From NCBI RefSeq assembly GCF_036172515.1, contig NZ_JAXKVW010000014.1, forward strand, positions 1-64,000: 64,000 nt of DNA, in the 5' to 3' direction. The stretch is from Flexistipes sp. (GTDB taxonomy: Bacteria; Chrysiogenota; Deferribacteres; Deferribacterales; Flexistipitaceae). Positions 42,494-52,360 of the stretch are shown piece by piece (position 1 is the first letter of the stretch; the number at the start of each line of letters is the position of its first letter). Made by a program: the position numbers and the translations under genes. Below the pieces are notes generated by a model, which was given only the letters and a program-made list of their open reading frames with translations, was not told the origin of the DNA and ran no database searches.

Positions 42494-44188
42494 ATGTCAA
42501 CTTTAAACATTGTGCTCGGAGGGGCAGCGGGTCAAGGTATTAACACCACTGAAGAACTGCTTACCAAAGCGTTAAAACAATCAGGATTTAATATTTTTGC
42601 AACCAAGGAATATATGTCCCGTGTCAGAGGCGGCATTAACACAACGACTATAAGCATTTCTTCTTCTCCCGTCAGATCTTACAGAGAAAAAATAGATATT
42701 CTGGTTCCTTTTACTAAAGGTGTTGTTGACTGGACAGGCGGCAGACTCTCAGAAGATACGTTAATTCTGGGTGAAAAATATCTCGAACAGGAGATACCGG
42801 ACGGTTTAACACATGTTATTGTTGAAATAGAAAAACTTGCAAAAGAGCTGGGAAACAAACTTTTTGCAAATACCATTCTGAGCGGTCTTTTATTCGGAAT
42901 TGTAAAAGCCGATAAGAAAGCTCTTAAGAAAGTAGTGGAAAAAAAGTTTTCCTCAAAAGGTGAAGAGGTGGCCGCTAAGAATGTGCAAGCTGCTGAAAAA
43001 GGTTATGAATTAAGTGAGACAATCTGCAAGGAATATGATTTTTCTTTTGAAATAGAAAGAGACAGCTCTGTGTGCGAAGACATAGTAATTAACGGATCGG
43101 AAGCTGTTGCCCTGGGGTCTTTAAATGGGGGGTGTAATTTTGTAAGCTTTTATCCCATGTCTCCTTCCACAAATGTAGCGGTGGAATTGGCGAATATGGC
43201 TGAGGAGATGGGTATTATAGTTGAGCAGTTTGAGGATGAGATTGCTGCTTCCAATGCTTCCATTGGCGCATGGTTTGGGGGTGGCAGAGGTCTGGTGACC
43301 ACATCCGGCGGCGGCTTTTCTCTAATGTGTGAGAGTCTGAGTCTGGCCGGTATGTCGGAATCTCCGGTTGTTATACATCTTGCCCAGCGTCCGGGCCCTG
43401 CAACCGGACTGCCTACAAGAACTGCACAGGGAGATTTGAATCTGGCGCTTTATGCGGGGCATGGTGATTTTCCCAGAGTGATGTATGCCCCTTCCAATAT
43501 TGAAGAGGCATATGCACTCAGCACAAAAGCATTCGATACAGCTGATAAGTTCCAGGTTCCTGTTATACTTTTAACGGACGAATACCTGGTGGATATGTAT
43601 TACAATGTAGGAACACTGGAAGTGAATGATACTGTTGATAAACATATTGTGGAAATGAATAGTGATTACAAACGCTATAAATTGAGCAAAACCGGAATTT
43701 CCCCCCGGGGCATCCCTGGATACGGGGAGGGAATAATAATAGCAAACGGTAATGAGCATGACGAATACGGCGATACTACTGAAGAAACAGGGTTGACTAC
43801 TGCTATGCAGGAAAAACGTATGAAAAAACTGGAAGGGTTAAAAGATGAAGCGTTGGAACCATTTTTTTACGGAAATGAGAATTATTCCGTTTTAATGGTG
43901 TCATGGGGCTCAACACGCGATACTGTTAAAAGTCTGGTTGATAAATACGAGGATAAAGGTTTGGCTATGCTTCATTTTTCACAGGTGTATCCTGTTTACG
44001 ATGCTTCGGATTATTTGAAAAAAGCTGATCAGATTATTGCTGTGGAACAAAATCTTACAGGGCAGTTTGCCGATCTTATCCACAGAGAACTTGATATAAA
44101 AATCAGCAAGAGAATTTTAAAATATGACGGCAGACAGATTTCCGAGGAATTTCTGGAGAAAGAACTGTCTGAGAAGGGGGTATTATAA
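42494..44188 (+). CDS. korA: 2-oxoacid:ferredoxin oxidoreductase, fused gamma-alpha subunit
   Basis: Residues 1-185 form the gamma domain (GGAAGQGINTTEELL, YMSRVRGGINTTTISIS); residues 195-564 the alpha domain with FYPMSPSTNVAVELANMAEE, QFEDEIAASNASIGAWFGGG, TTSGGGFSLMCE and LAQRPGPATGLPTRTAQGDL. With the beta subunit it oxidises a 2-oxoacid (probably 2-oxoglutarate) with CoA and thiamine diphosphate and reduces ferredoxin, or runs in reverse. The fused architecture is typical of KorA of anaerobes. GGAGGA precedes the ATG; the end overlaps korB by one base. Confidence 0.92.
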   Translation: MSTLNIVLGGAAGQGINTTEELLTKALKQSGFNIFATKEYMSRVRGGINTTTISISSSPVRSYREKIDILVPFTKGVVDWTGGRLSEDTLILGEKYLEQEIPDGLTHVIVEIEKLAKELGNKLFANTILSGLLFGIVKADKKALKKVVEKKFSSKGEEVAAKNVQAAEKGYELSETICKEYDFSFEIERDSSVCEDIVINGSEAVALGSLNGGCNFVSFYPMSPSTNVAVELANMAEEMGIIVEQFEDEIAASNASIGAWFGGGRGLVTTSGGGFSLMCESLSLAGMSESPVVIHLAQRPGPATGLPTRTAQGDLNLALYAGHGDFPRVMYAPSNIEEAYALSTKAFDTADKFQVPVILLTDEYLVDMYYNVGTLEVNDTVDKHIVEMNSDYKRYKLSKTGISPRGIPGYGEGIIIANGNEHDEYGDTTEETGLTTAMQEKRMKKLEGLKDEALEPFFYGNENYSVLMVSWGSTRDTVKSLVDKYEDKGLAMLHFSQVYPVYDASDYLKKADQIIAVEQNLTGQFADLIHRELDIKISKRILKYDGRQISEEFLEKELSEKGVL

Positions 44189-45063
44189 TGGCCAAGCAAT
44201 CTAAGTTATTTGATTCTGACAGACCGAAGTCTCAGGATATATCCTGGTGTCCGGGCTGCGGAAATTTCGGTATAAGAAATGAGCTGATGGATGTCCTGGA
44301 AGAGATGCAGTATTCGCCAAAAGAGGTAGCCGTCATCAGCGGAATAGGGCAGGCCGGAAAAATGCCCCACTATTTAGAAGCCAATGGTTTTCATACACTT
44401 CACGGCCGTTCTCTCCCCATAGCAACAGCTGCAAAAGCAGTAAATCCAAGATTGGAGGTAATTGCTATAGGAGGAGACGGTGATATGTTCGCAGAAGGAG
44501 GCAATCATCTTCTGCACGCCGTAAAGAGAAATCCCAATATTACCGTTATTGTTCATAATAATCAGGTTTACGGACTCACCAAAGGTCAGGGTTCTCCCAC
44601 ATCTTTGCCCGGTATGAAGACCACCACTCAGCCCTGGGGTGTTTACGATGAACCTATGAACAGCATTGCACTTGTTGTTTCCCAGGGGTGTTCTTTTGTT
44701 GCCAGAACATTTATGGGTTACAAAGAGGAAACAAAAGAGATTATTAAAAATGCGATTAAGCATGTAGGTTTTTCATATGTTGAAATATTCCAGCCATGTG
44801 TCACTTTTAACAAAGTGAATACGTTTATGTGGTATAAAAATAACACCTATTTTATGAAGGACCATAATGTCATGGACAAAGATCAGGCAATGATTAAAGC
44901 TTTTGAAAAAGATCCTTATCCGTTGGGCATTTTTTACATTAATAAAGAAAAGCCTTGTTTTGATAATCATCTTCCACCTTATAAAGATAGTGCTGAACCG
45001 TTGTACAAAAGAGAGCCTGATTTTAATAAAATCAGTAAAAAAATAGAACTGAAGAGGGGATAG
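44188..45063 (+). CDS. korB: 2-oxoacid:ferredoxin oxidoreductase, beta subunit
   Basis: Thiamine-diphosphate-binding subunit with SWCPGCGNFGIRNELMDVL, the HGRSLPIATAAKAVNP block and the metal/cofactor motif GGDGDMFAEGGNHLLHAVKRNPNI with NNQVYGLTKGQGSPTS. The CPGC motif and later Cys (FQPCVTF) are those that hold the iron-sulfur cluster of KorB. It is translationally coupled to korA (TAATG). The 320 bp after it carry repeats and the promoter of the next gene. Confidence 0.93.
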   Translation: MAKQSKLFDSDRPKSQDISWCPGCGNFGIRNELMDVLEEMQYSPKEVAVISGIGQAGKMPHYLEANGFHTLHGRSLPIATAAKAVNPRLEVIAIGGDGDMFAEGGNHLLHAVKRNPNITVIVHNNQVYGLTKGQGSPTSLPGMKTTTQPWGVYDEPMNSIALVVSQGCSFVARTFMGYKEETKEIIKNAIKHVGFSYVEIFQPCVTFNKVNTFMWYKNNTYFMKDHNVMDKDQAMIKAFEKDPYPLGIFYINKEKPCFDNHLPPYKDSAEPLYKREPDFNKISKKIELKRG

Positions 45064-45383
45064 AGCGCAAATAAAGTCTGACTGCTGGTTAGCTTTTTGG
45101 TGAGGTAGTGAGATAGGGATGTGGAGAGGGAGACAAGTAGTAATTTGTTGAACAGTATATTTGTGTATTGGTTGATTGGGTACTTAACGCTGAAAGTTGA
45201 ACCTTGAACATTGAACATTGAACGGTGAACTTTCCCTTAATCCCCTTCTAACTCTTTGATAGGAGGGGAGATAAAGCTCCTCCCCTAATTTAGGGGAGGT
45301 TGGGTGGGGTACTTATTCAAAGGTCTTATATTGACTTCGCTTATATTATTAATAAAATAACAGTGTTATGTATGGGGGTGTTA
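45064..45383. other. Repeat-bearing intergenic region
   Basis: Contains short TATTGGTT words, an inverted series of TTGAAC words (45190-45227), a G/C-rich palindrome (about 45230-45315) and the promoter of the next gene. No gene supported. Confidence 0.7.
45331..45358 (+). promoter_or_regulatory. Putative promoter of the acyl-CoA synthetase-like gene
   Basis: TTGACT (45331-45336), 16 bp, TAAAAT (45353-45358), about 20 bp before the GGGGGTG ribosome site of the gene starting at 45384. Confidence 0.5.
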
Positions 45384-47264
45384 ATGTTTAATAAAAAACT
45401 AACCGATGTGAATAAAAACTATAAAAGAGCCAACTATTCCAGCGAAGAGATAAAGAAATTTTATAAAGAAGCCGAAAATAATTTAGTTTTTTTTAATAAA
45501 ATATCACTTGAACTTTTAACATGGGAGAAAAAGTTTGATAAAGTTCTGGATGAATCAGAGGCTCCTTTTTACAAATGGTTCAGCGGCGGGCTTCTCAACC
45601 CTTTTTACAATATTTTAACAAAACATCTTCATTCGGCCACAAAAAATAAGGCGGCCATAATCTGGAAAGGCAGCGACCATACCGAAAAAATTTATACCTA
45701 TCAGTCTTTATATTCTGAAACCATGAAGTTTGCTTCGGCTTTGAAGAAACTGGGTGTTAATAAAGGTGACAAGGTTTTTATTTATATGCCGAATATACCG
45801 GAGCTTATTATAAGCATGCTTGCCTGTGTACGCTTGGGTGCTGTTCATGTTGTTTACCATCACAGCTATTCATCAGAGTCCTTTGCGGAAAGGCTGGATG
45901 ACTGTAAACCGAATTATATTGTTTGCTGCAATGTGAGCTATACCGGTGCAGAGAGGGAAATCAAAAAGAAGGTGGATGCTTCAATCGAGAAAGCTTCCTA
46001 TAGCCCTAAACACTGTATTGTTGTTCAGCGGAGTGAAAAGAAGGTTCATATGAAACCGTTAAGGGACCTGTGGTATCACGATTTGATAAGTGATGAGGAC
46101 TTCACAGCAGCCAAGAATCTGGACAGCGTTTATTACGATTCATCCGATCCGTTTTTTATGACATACACATCCACGAACCTAAAAGAGCCGAAAGGACTTG
46201 TGTTTAACTGTGCCGGCTATTTACTCTGGGTGTACTTCAGTTATCTGTTGATTTTTGATCCCAATGACCTGGACACTTACTGGAGCACAGCTGATATTTC
46301 CTGGATTCCGGGGCACTCTTACGGGGCATACGGCCCCCTTATGGCCGGTCAAAGTATTCTTATTTTTGAAGATACTCTGGATATGAACAATGCTTACCGC
46401 TTTTATGACATATGCGAAAAGTTTCAGGTTACAAAATTTTATACCACTCCAACTATCCTAAAATCAATTATGAATGCCGCCCAAAAGAGAAGTATTTACA
46501 GGAAACTCAGCAGTATAGAGCTTATAGCCACCGGTGGGGAAAGAACTTCCGATGAGCTACTGGAATGGGTATTTAAAAAGATACTTTTTCAAAAAAAACC
46601 GATTGTCAACATTTACTCGCTGACGGAAGCCGGCGGGGCCCTTGCAGCAAATATACCCGGATATTCGGAGATTGATTTTTCCAATGTTTCAAAACCGCTG
46701 CCGGGTATAGATGTATTCATCTATGATGAACTGGATGAAAGCAAAATTAACGCTCAGGGCAGTAAAGGTTCACTGATGCTGAGTAAGCTTACGCCGTCTA
46801 TCTGTAAAAATATCTGCAATGGCAGTGAATTGTACAGAAGTATATACTGGAGGAAAGTAGACAGTGATTTTCTCTTTAAAACAGGAGACGGAGCTGAATT
46901 CACTGAAAATTATGAGATAGTCTTAACCGGTAGAATGGATGAGGTTATGCATATAGGGGGTAAAAGGGTAAGTTTTACTGAAATTGAAGCAGCTATAAAG
47001 AAACATCCTTTGGTGCTTGATGCTGCAGTTATTAACATTAATGATGAAAAAAGAGGGGATATGCTTGTTGCATTCTGTGTGCTTTCAAGAAAAATTGAGG
47101 AAAGCTATTACGATCAGACGGTCAGGGAAATCAGGGAAACAATAATTTCTGAAATCGGGGAGATTGTGTTACCGGCTGAAATTAAATTTACAAGGGCTCT
47201 TCCCAAATCTGCCGACGGATCTATATTGAGAGACATGCTTAAGGAGATTGCCACACAGATGTAA
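45384..47264 (+). CDS. Acetyl-CoA synthetase-like protein with degenerate motifs
   Basis: A 626-residue member of the AMP-forming acyl-CoA synthetase family: N-terminal ACS domain (YKWFSGGLLNPFYN), FIYMPNIPELIISMLACVRLGAVH, TYWSTADISWIPGHSYGAYGPL, FYTTPTILKSI, NIYSLTEAGG, FKTGDGAEF and LTGRMDEVMHIGGKRVS. Two catalytic motifs are abnormal: the phosphate loop reads TYTSTNLKEPKG (about 261-271) instead of TSGxTGxPKG, and the end reads LPKSADGSILRDML, placing Ser613 where the catalytic Lys belongs. It may be inactive or regulatory. ATG at 45384 follows GGGGGTG; longer frames upstream lack such a site. Repeats and a promoter separate it from the CBS gene. Confidence 0.88.
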   Translation: MFNKKLTDVNKNYKRANYSSEEIKKFYKEAENNLVFFNKISLELLTWEKKFDKVLDESEAPFYKWFSGGLLNPFYNILTKHLHSATKNKAAIIWKGSDHTEKIYTYQSLYSETMKFASALKKLGVNKGDKVFIYMPNIPELIISMLACVRLGAVHVVYHHSYSSESFAERLDDCKPNYIVCCNVSYTGAEREIKKKVDASIEKASYSPKHCIVVQRSEKKVHMKPLRDLWYHDLISDEDFTAAKNLDSVYYDSSDPFFMTYTSTNLKEPKGLVFNCAGYLLWVYFSYLLIFDPNDLDTYWSTADISWIPGHSYGAYGPLMAGQSILIFEDTLDMNNAYRFYDICEKFQVTKFYTTPTILKSIMNAAQKRSIYRKLSSIELIATGGERTSDELLEWVFKKILFQKKPIVNIYSLTEAGGALAANIPGYSEIDFSNVSKPLPGIDVFIYDELDESKINAQGSKGSLMLSKLTPSICKNICNGSELYRSIYWRKVDSDFLFKTGDGAEFTENYEIVLTGRMDEVMHIGGKRVSFTEIEAAIKKHPLVLDAAVININDEKRGDMLVAFCVLSRKIEESYYDQTVREIRETIISEIGEIVLPAEIKFTRALPKSADGSILRDMLKEIATQM

Positions 47265-47534
47265 TATGTTTTGGGAAAGAATGAGATGATTGGTATATTG
47301 GTGTATTGGTTGAGTGGTGTATTGGTTGAGTTGTTGAGTGATATAGTGCCAAAGTAACTAATTATAAAACATTGAACGTTGAACTTTGAACGTCCCGCGT
47401 CACGGTTTTATTTAGGAGGGTATCAAAAAATTCTTTACATTTAAAATCAAATGCTCTATAATTTTAAACAACGTTTGATTATTGAGATACTGTGTTTTTG
47501 ATTATAAACGTTTATTAACCGGAGGTCAATATTA
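47265..47534. other. Repeat-bearing intergenic region
   Basis: TATTGGT and TTGAGTG words (47280-47342) and a GAACGTTGAACTTTGAACG series (47373-47397), followed by the promoter below. No gene is seen. Confidence 0.65.
47434..47462 (+). promoter_or_regulatory. Sigma-70-like promoter of the CBS-DUF169 pair
   Basis: TTTACA (47434-47439), exactly 17 bp, TATAAT (47457-47462). The leader would be about 65 nt, ending in GGAGG before the ATG at 47535. Confidence 0.7.
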
Positions 47535-47957
47535 ATGAAAATCAAAGTTAGTGAAGTAATGACTACAAAGGTCATAACGGCTAATGAGAACGAAAGTATC
47601 AGGCAGGTAACACTGAAATTAAGAAAGAAAAGTATAACAGGTCTGCCGGTTTTGAATAAAGACGGGGAGGTTGTGGGAGTTTTTAGTGAATCCGATGTTT
47701 TAAATCAATTACCGGACATATTAAATGATGCTGATAAAATCCCTCTTGTTGATGTACAGGAGCTGACAAATCCACCAGTAAAAAACATTATGGGCAAACC
47801 GCCTATAACTGTAACCCCGGAGCATAACTTAAAGGATGTGGCAAAAATATTCCTGGAAAATTATATTCATAGGATACCGGTTGTTGAAAACGGCAAATTG
47901 GTTGGAATCGTTTCTCTCGGGGATTTACTTAAGGCTTTGACTGAAAACGGAGGCTGA
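47535..47957 (+). CDS. CBS domain pair protein
   Basis: A 140-residue stand-alone CBS pair (VSEVMTTKVITANENESIRQ, ITGLPVLNKDGEVVGVFSES, KNIMGKPPITVTPEHNLKDV, IHRIPVVENGKLVGIVSLGD). Such proteins bind adenine nucleotides and regulate partners. CCGGAGG lies before the ATG. It ends one base before the DUF169 gene. With the abnormal acyl-CoA synthetase upstream, it may sense the energy state for carbon metabolism (inference only). Confidence 0.9.
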   Translation: MKIKVSEVMTTKVITANENESIRQVTLKLRKKSITGLPVLNKDGEVVGVFSESDVLNQLPDILNDADKIPLVDVQELTNPPVKNIMGKPPITVTPEHNLKDVAKIFLENYIHRIPVVENGKLVGIVSLGDLLKALTENGG

Positions 47958-47958
47958 T

Positions 47959-48708
47959 ATGAAAGAATTTCTGGCTGTACTGCAAAAAACTGTTAAACCT
48001 CAGACCAGCCCTGTAGCGGTTAAACTGTTTAAAGAAACTCATTTTGACGGTAAAGCAAAAGTGAAAAATAAAAAAATAAATATCTGCCAGCAGATTGCAT
48101 ACTCCCGTTACTACAACTGGCCTACATATATTACTGCGGAGGATAGTTACTGTGTTCTCGGTGCTTCATGCTGCGGACTTATTGAAACCCCGGAAAGGGT
48201 GCTGAACGGCGAAGTTAATTGCAATGTTTATCAGAAGGATATTCATGCTGCATCTAATATGCAGCGACTTATGCCGAGGATTGACGAAAATATTCAGGGT
48301 GTTTTGACATATTCACTTGAAAGACCTGTGGAGAATATTCAGCCGGATGTCATTGTTATGTATGTAAATTCGGCTCAGGCGATGAGGTTTGTCCAGGCAT
48401 TTCTTTATGATAAAGGCGGTGAATTTGTGATGAAATCCTCAGGGGATGCCGGTGTATGTTCCAGAGGTGTGGCTGAAGTGTACAAATACAGAAAACCCGT
48501 TTTAGAGATTCCATGTCTTGGCGACAGGCGTTTTGCAATGGCTCAGGACTTTGAAATTGTTGTGGGTTTTCCTTTTGAAATGATGGATGAGGTTGCAGAA
48601 GGTCTGCTGAATACACATAAAGCAGGCATTAGGTATCCAATTCCTTTTGATATGGTGGAGAGCTGCAGCCTTCCGGATGATTATACGACAAAAGAAAGCG
48701 ACCTCTGA
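47959..48708 (+). CDS. DUF169 family protein
   Basis: A 249-residue protein of the DUF169 family (COG2043 type), recognised by VKPQTSPVAVKLFKE at the start, INICQQIAYSRYYNWPTYIT, CVLGASCCGLIETPERV, VMYVNSAQAMRFVQAFLYDKG and EIPCLGDRRFAMAQDFEIVVGFPF. The conserved cysteines hint at metal or iron-sulfur binding, but the role is unknown. It is co-transcribed with the CBS gene, with GGAGG overlapping the end of that gene. A T2 element begins 36 bp after the stop. Confidence 0.85.
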   Translation: MKEFLAVLQKTVKPQTSPVAVKLFKETHFDGKAKVKNKKINICQQIAYSRYYNWPTYITAEDSYCVLGASCCGLIETPERVLNGEVNCNVYQKDIHAASNMQRLMPRIDENIQGVLTYSLERPVENIQPDVIVMYVNSAQAMRFVQAFLYDKGGEFVMKSSGDAGVCSRGVAEVYKYRKPVLEIPCLGDRRFAMAQDFEIVVGFPFEMMDEVAEGLLNTHKAGIRYPIPFDMVESCSLPDDYTTKESDL

Positions 48709-48767
48709 CGAGCCGGCGTTTTTCAATAAATAACTAAGAATAAATCAAGTTTCGCACTTCGTTTTGT

Positions 48768-48844
48768 CTAGCATTCGCTTTTAGCGAATATATAGAATGT
48801 TAAACATATTTACCAGTCTAAAAGACTGGTGCTATCCATAGGCA
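48768..48844. repeat. Module M, copy 4 (77 nt)
   Basis: Nearly identical to copy 3 (hairpin 1 ATTCGC-TTTTA-GCGAAT). Confidence 0.9.
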
Positions 48845-48929
48845 TCCTTGCGAAACCCTGTGGAAACAGGGTTGTGGCAATCTCAAAACAAGAAAAATAG
48901 AGAGATTGCTTCGTCGTTTTCACTCCCTG

Positions 48930-48976
48930 CCCTGTTAAATGCCACAGGCAATCAGCGAAGCTGATATTTAACAGGG
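48930..48976. repeat. Module C, copy 4 (47 nt)
   Basis: Outer arms CCCTGTTAAAT / ATTTAACAGGG; inner hairpins TGCC-ACA-GGCA and ATCAGC-GAA-GCTGAT, which differ from the other copies but remain paired. Sits between CACTCC and CAAAGACGTG, where element A reads CACTCCTCGCAAAGACG. Confidence 0.9.
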
Positions 48977-49109
48977 TGAACAAAGACGTGAAAACAGTGT
49001 AAGTGCGAAACTTGAATAACAATAAATATTTATTTCCACTTTCAATAAGTTTGAACCTTGAACCTTATTGTTACAGCACTTCCCGGATTATTCAAAATAA
49101 TTCAAAGCT

Positions 49110-50582
49110 TTACTCCTCTTCCTCTTCCGGTCTCATATGAGGAAAGAGTATTACTTCTCTAATGGATTTGCTGTTAGTTAAAAGCATGACAAGACGGTCT
49201 ATCCCCAAACCTTCACCTGCAGTTGGCGGCAATCCGTATTCCAGTGCTCTCAGAAAATCTTTGTCCATAAGATGAGCCTCTTCATCCCCGGCATCTTTTG
49301 CTTCCACCTGCTTTTCAAAACGCTCTTTCTGATCTATCGGATCGTTGAGCTCATTAAATCCGTTGGCCATTTCAAAGCCGCCTATAAACAGTTCAAATCT
49401 CTCAGTGACATCGGGATTGTCAGCTTTTGATTTAGATAAGGGAGAAACTTCTTTAGGGTAATCAATTATAAAAGTGGGCTGAAAAAGTTTATCTTCGACA
49501 AGTTCTTCAAATATTTCCAGAACAATTTTCCCTCTGCCCCATGATTTGTCGACTTTTATATTATGATTTTCTGCAATCTTTTTAACACTTTCATAGTCTT
49601 TCAAATCGCTTTGGGGTATGTTTGCGAATTTTTCAATGGATTCTTCAAGGGTCAGTTTCGGCCATGGTTTTTGCAGATTTATCTCTTTACCGTCGTATTC
49701 AATTGAATTTTTCCCCAGTATTTTTGTTGTCACTGATACTATCAAATTTTCAGTCAATGCCATCATATCGTAATAGTCGGCATAAGCCATATACCACTCT
49801 ATCATTGTGAACTCAGGGTTATGCTTTGTGGAGATCCCCTCATTCCTGAAATTTCTGTTTATTTCGTAAACTTTCTCCATCCCCCCGATAACCAGTCTTT
49901 TCAGGTACAATTCGGGCGCTATTCTCAGATACAGCTGCATATCAAGGGCATTATGGTGAGTAATGAATGGCTTTGCAGTTGCTCCGCCTGCCAAAGGCTG
50001 CATCATGGGGGTTTCAACCTCGAGAAAATCTCTATCATTGAAGAAATCTCTTATCCCTTTAATTATTCTGCTGCGCGTTATAAAAATATCTTTCACATGC
50101 TCATTGACAATCAAGTCTGTATAACGCTGTCTGTACCGCTTTTCCACGTCTTTCAGACCGTGCCATTTTTCCGGTAGATCTCTCAGTGCCTTTGTCAGCA
50201 TTCTGTAGCTTTCAGTAAACAGTGTTAATTCGCCGGTTTTTGTTTTAAAGAGAAAACCGGACATTCCGGCAAAATCGCCCACATCGGTGGATTTGAAAAC
50301 TTCGTACTCTTCTTCGGTTATTTCACCCTTCTTTAGATATATCTGAAAGGAGGTGCTTCTGTCTTTAATTGTAATAAAGGCCGCTTTTCCGAATTCTCTT
50401 ATGGACATCACTCTGCCGGCTACAGTAAATCTGTATTTGTTTTCCATCAGTTGAGATTTTTGTACTCCTTCATACTTTTCCTTGATTTCTGCAAGCGAAA
50501 AAGGGACTTTAAATGAATTTACGTACGGTAAAATATCAGAATTTTTTAAATGCTGCAGTTTTTTGTATCTGTGTTCATCCAT
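49110..50582 (-). CDS. lysS: Lysyl-tRNA synthetase, class II
   Basis: A 490-residue class II lysine-tRNA ligase. The N-terminal OB-fold anticodon-binding domain ([20 protein letters not shown]) precedes the catalytic core with motif 1 ([23 protein letters not shown]), motif 2 ([21 protein letters not shown]) and motif 3 ([16 protein letters not shown]). It ends in an acidic tail (PEEEEE). ATG at 50582 is chosen because AGGAGA lies seven bases upstream; a longer frame to 50618 has none. It is a single gene, convergent with the T2 element. Confidence 0.96.
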   Translation of the reverse strand: MDEHRYKKLQHLKNSDILPYVNSFKVPFSLAEIKEKYEGVQKSQLMENKYRFTVAGRVMSIREFGKAAFITIKDRSTSFQIYLKKGEITEEEYEVFKSTDVGDFAGMSGFLFKTKTGELTLFTESYRMLTKALRDLPEKWHGLKDVEKRYRQRYTDLIVNEHVKDIFITRSRIIKGIRDFFNDRDFLEVETPMMQPLAGGATAKPFITHHNALDMQLYLRIAPELYLKRLVIGGMEKVYEINRNFRNEGISTKHNPEFTMIEWYMAYADYYDMMALTENLIVSVTTKILGKNSIEYDGKEINLQKPWPKLTLEESIEKFANIPQSDLKDYESVKKIAENHNIKVDKSWGRGKIVLEIFEELVEDKLFQPTFIIDYPKEVSPLSKSKADNPDVTERFELFIGGFEMANGFNELNDPIDQKERFEKQVEAKDAGDEEAHLMDKDFLRALEYGLPPTAGEGLGIDRLVMLLTNSKSIREVILFPHMRPEEEEE

Positions 50583-50713
50583 CTGTTTCTCTCCTGAGTA
50601 TTTATATATTATTGACAATTATATTCTATTGATAATATTGTTAGGGTAATGTTATACATAAAACCATATGTGTTTACAATATAAAATCTTCACCCGTCAA
50701 TATGGAGAGTACT

Positions 50714-51187
50714 ATGAAAGTCGGTGTTATTTCAGATTCCCATGATAATGTCAAGAATCTTTCATTTGCAGTTGAATATTTCAATCGTAACGGTGCAGAT
50801 TATGTTATTCATTGCGGAGATATAGTGTCACCGTTTGCCGCTGAGTATTTAAACAAACTCCGGATGCCGTATTTCGGGATTTTTGGCAACAACGACGGTG
50901 AATGGTTAGGTCTGGCTAAAATTACCGGCGGAAAAATAGTAAAGGGACCTCTTGTGAAGGAAATAGGCGGCTGCAGGTTTGCTGTGTTTCATGAGCCATC
51001 TGTTATAGATTACATAAGCAGTGATGTCTCCTATGTTTTATACGGGCATACTCACAGTAAAGATTTAACAAAACGGGATAAACAGACGATAATAAATCCA
51101 GGCACGCTGGGAGGATATATGGCTGATAGTGCTTCTTTTGCCGTTATTTATACAGATAACGGCAAAACGGATTTTATTGACTTGTAG
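50714..51187 (+). CDS. YfcE/MJ0936-type metallophosphoesterase
   Basis: A 157-residue calcineurin-like phosphodiesterase: GVISDSHDN, DYVIHCGDIVSP, FGIFGNNDGEW, VLYGHTHSKD and IINPGTLGG include all usual metal ligands. ATG at 50714 follows GGAG by about five bases; an in-frame ATG at 50702 is an alternative. Substrate unknown. It lies before the mreB gene but 147 bp apart. Confidence 0.9.
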   Translation: MKVGVISDSHDNVKNLSFAVEYFNRNGADYVIHCGDIVSPFAAEYLNKLRMPYFGIFGNNDGEWLGLAKITGGKIVKGPLVKEIGGCRFAVFHEPSVIDYISSDVSYVLYGHTHSKDLTKRDKQTIINPGTLGGYMADSASFAVIYTDNGKTDFIDL

Positions 51188-51274
51188 CACTATTGAGCCA
51201 TGCATCAATTGCAGCAGCATCAGTTATGCTGAAAATATTCTCTTAAGGTTGTTTTATATTGAATAGATGCATAA

Positions 51275-52359
<1,085 letters not shown>

Positions 52360-52360
<1 letters not shown>

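Larger units (their letters stand above)
48744..49015. mobile_element. T2 element B, MITE-like, carrying modules M and C
   Basis: Ends ATCAAGTTTCGCACTTC and AAGTGCGAAACTTGA form inverted terminal repeats. Flanks TAAGAATAA and TAACAATAA agree in eight of nine bases, a possible but weaker target duplication. Apart from module C it is the same length as element A within four bases. No coding capacity. Confidence 0.85.
48709..49109. other. Intergenic region with T2 element B
   Basis: About 400 bp between the DUF169 gene and lysS (convergent). It is mostly the T2 element; 49040-49068 has two GAACCTT words within a small palindrome. Confidence 0.8.

Noticed and set aside
50612-50636. TTGACA followed by GATAAT upstream of the phosphoesterase gene
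   Set aside because: The spacing is only 13 bp, too short for a standard promoter.
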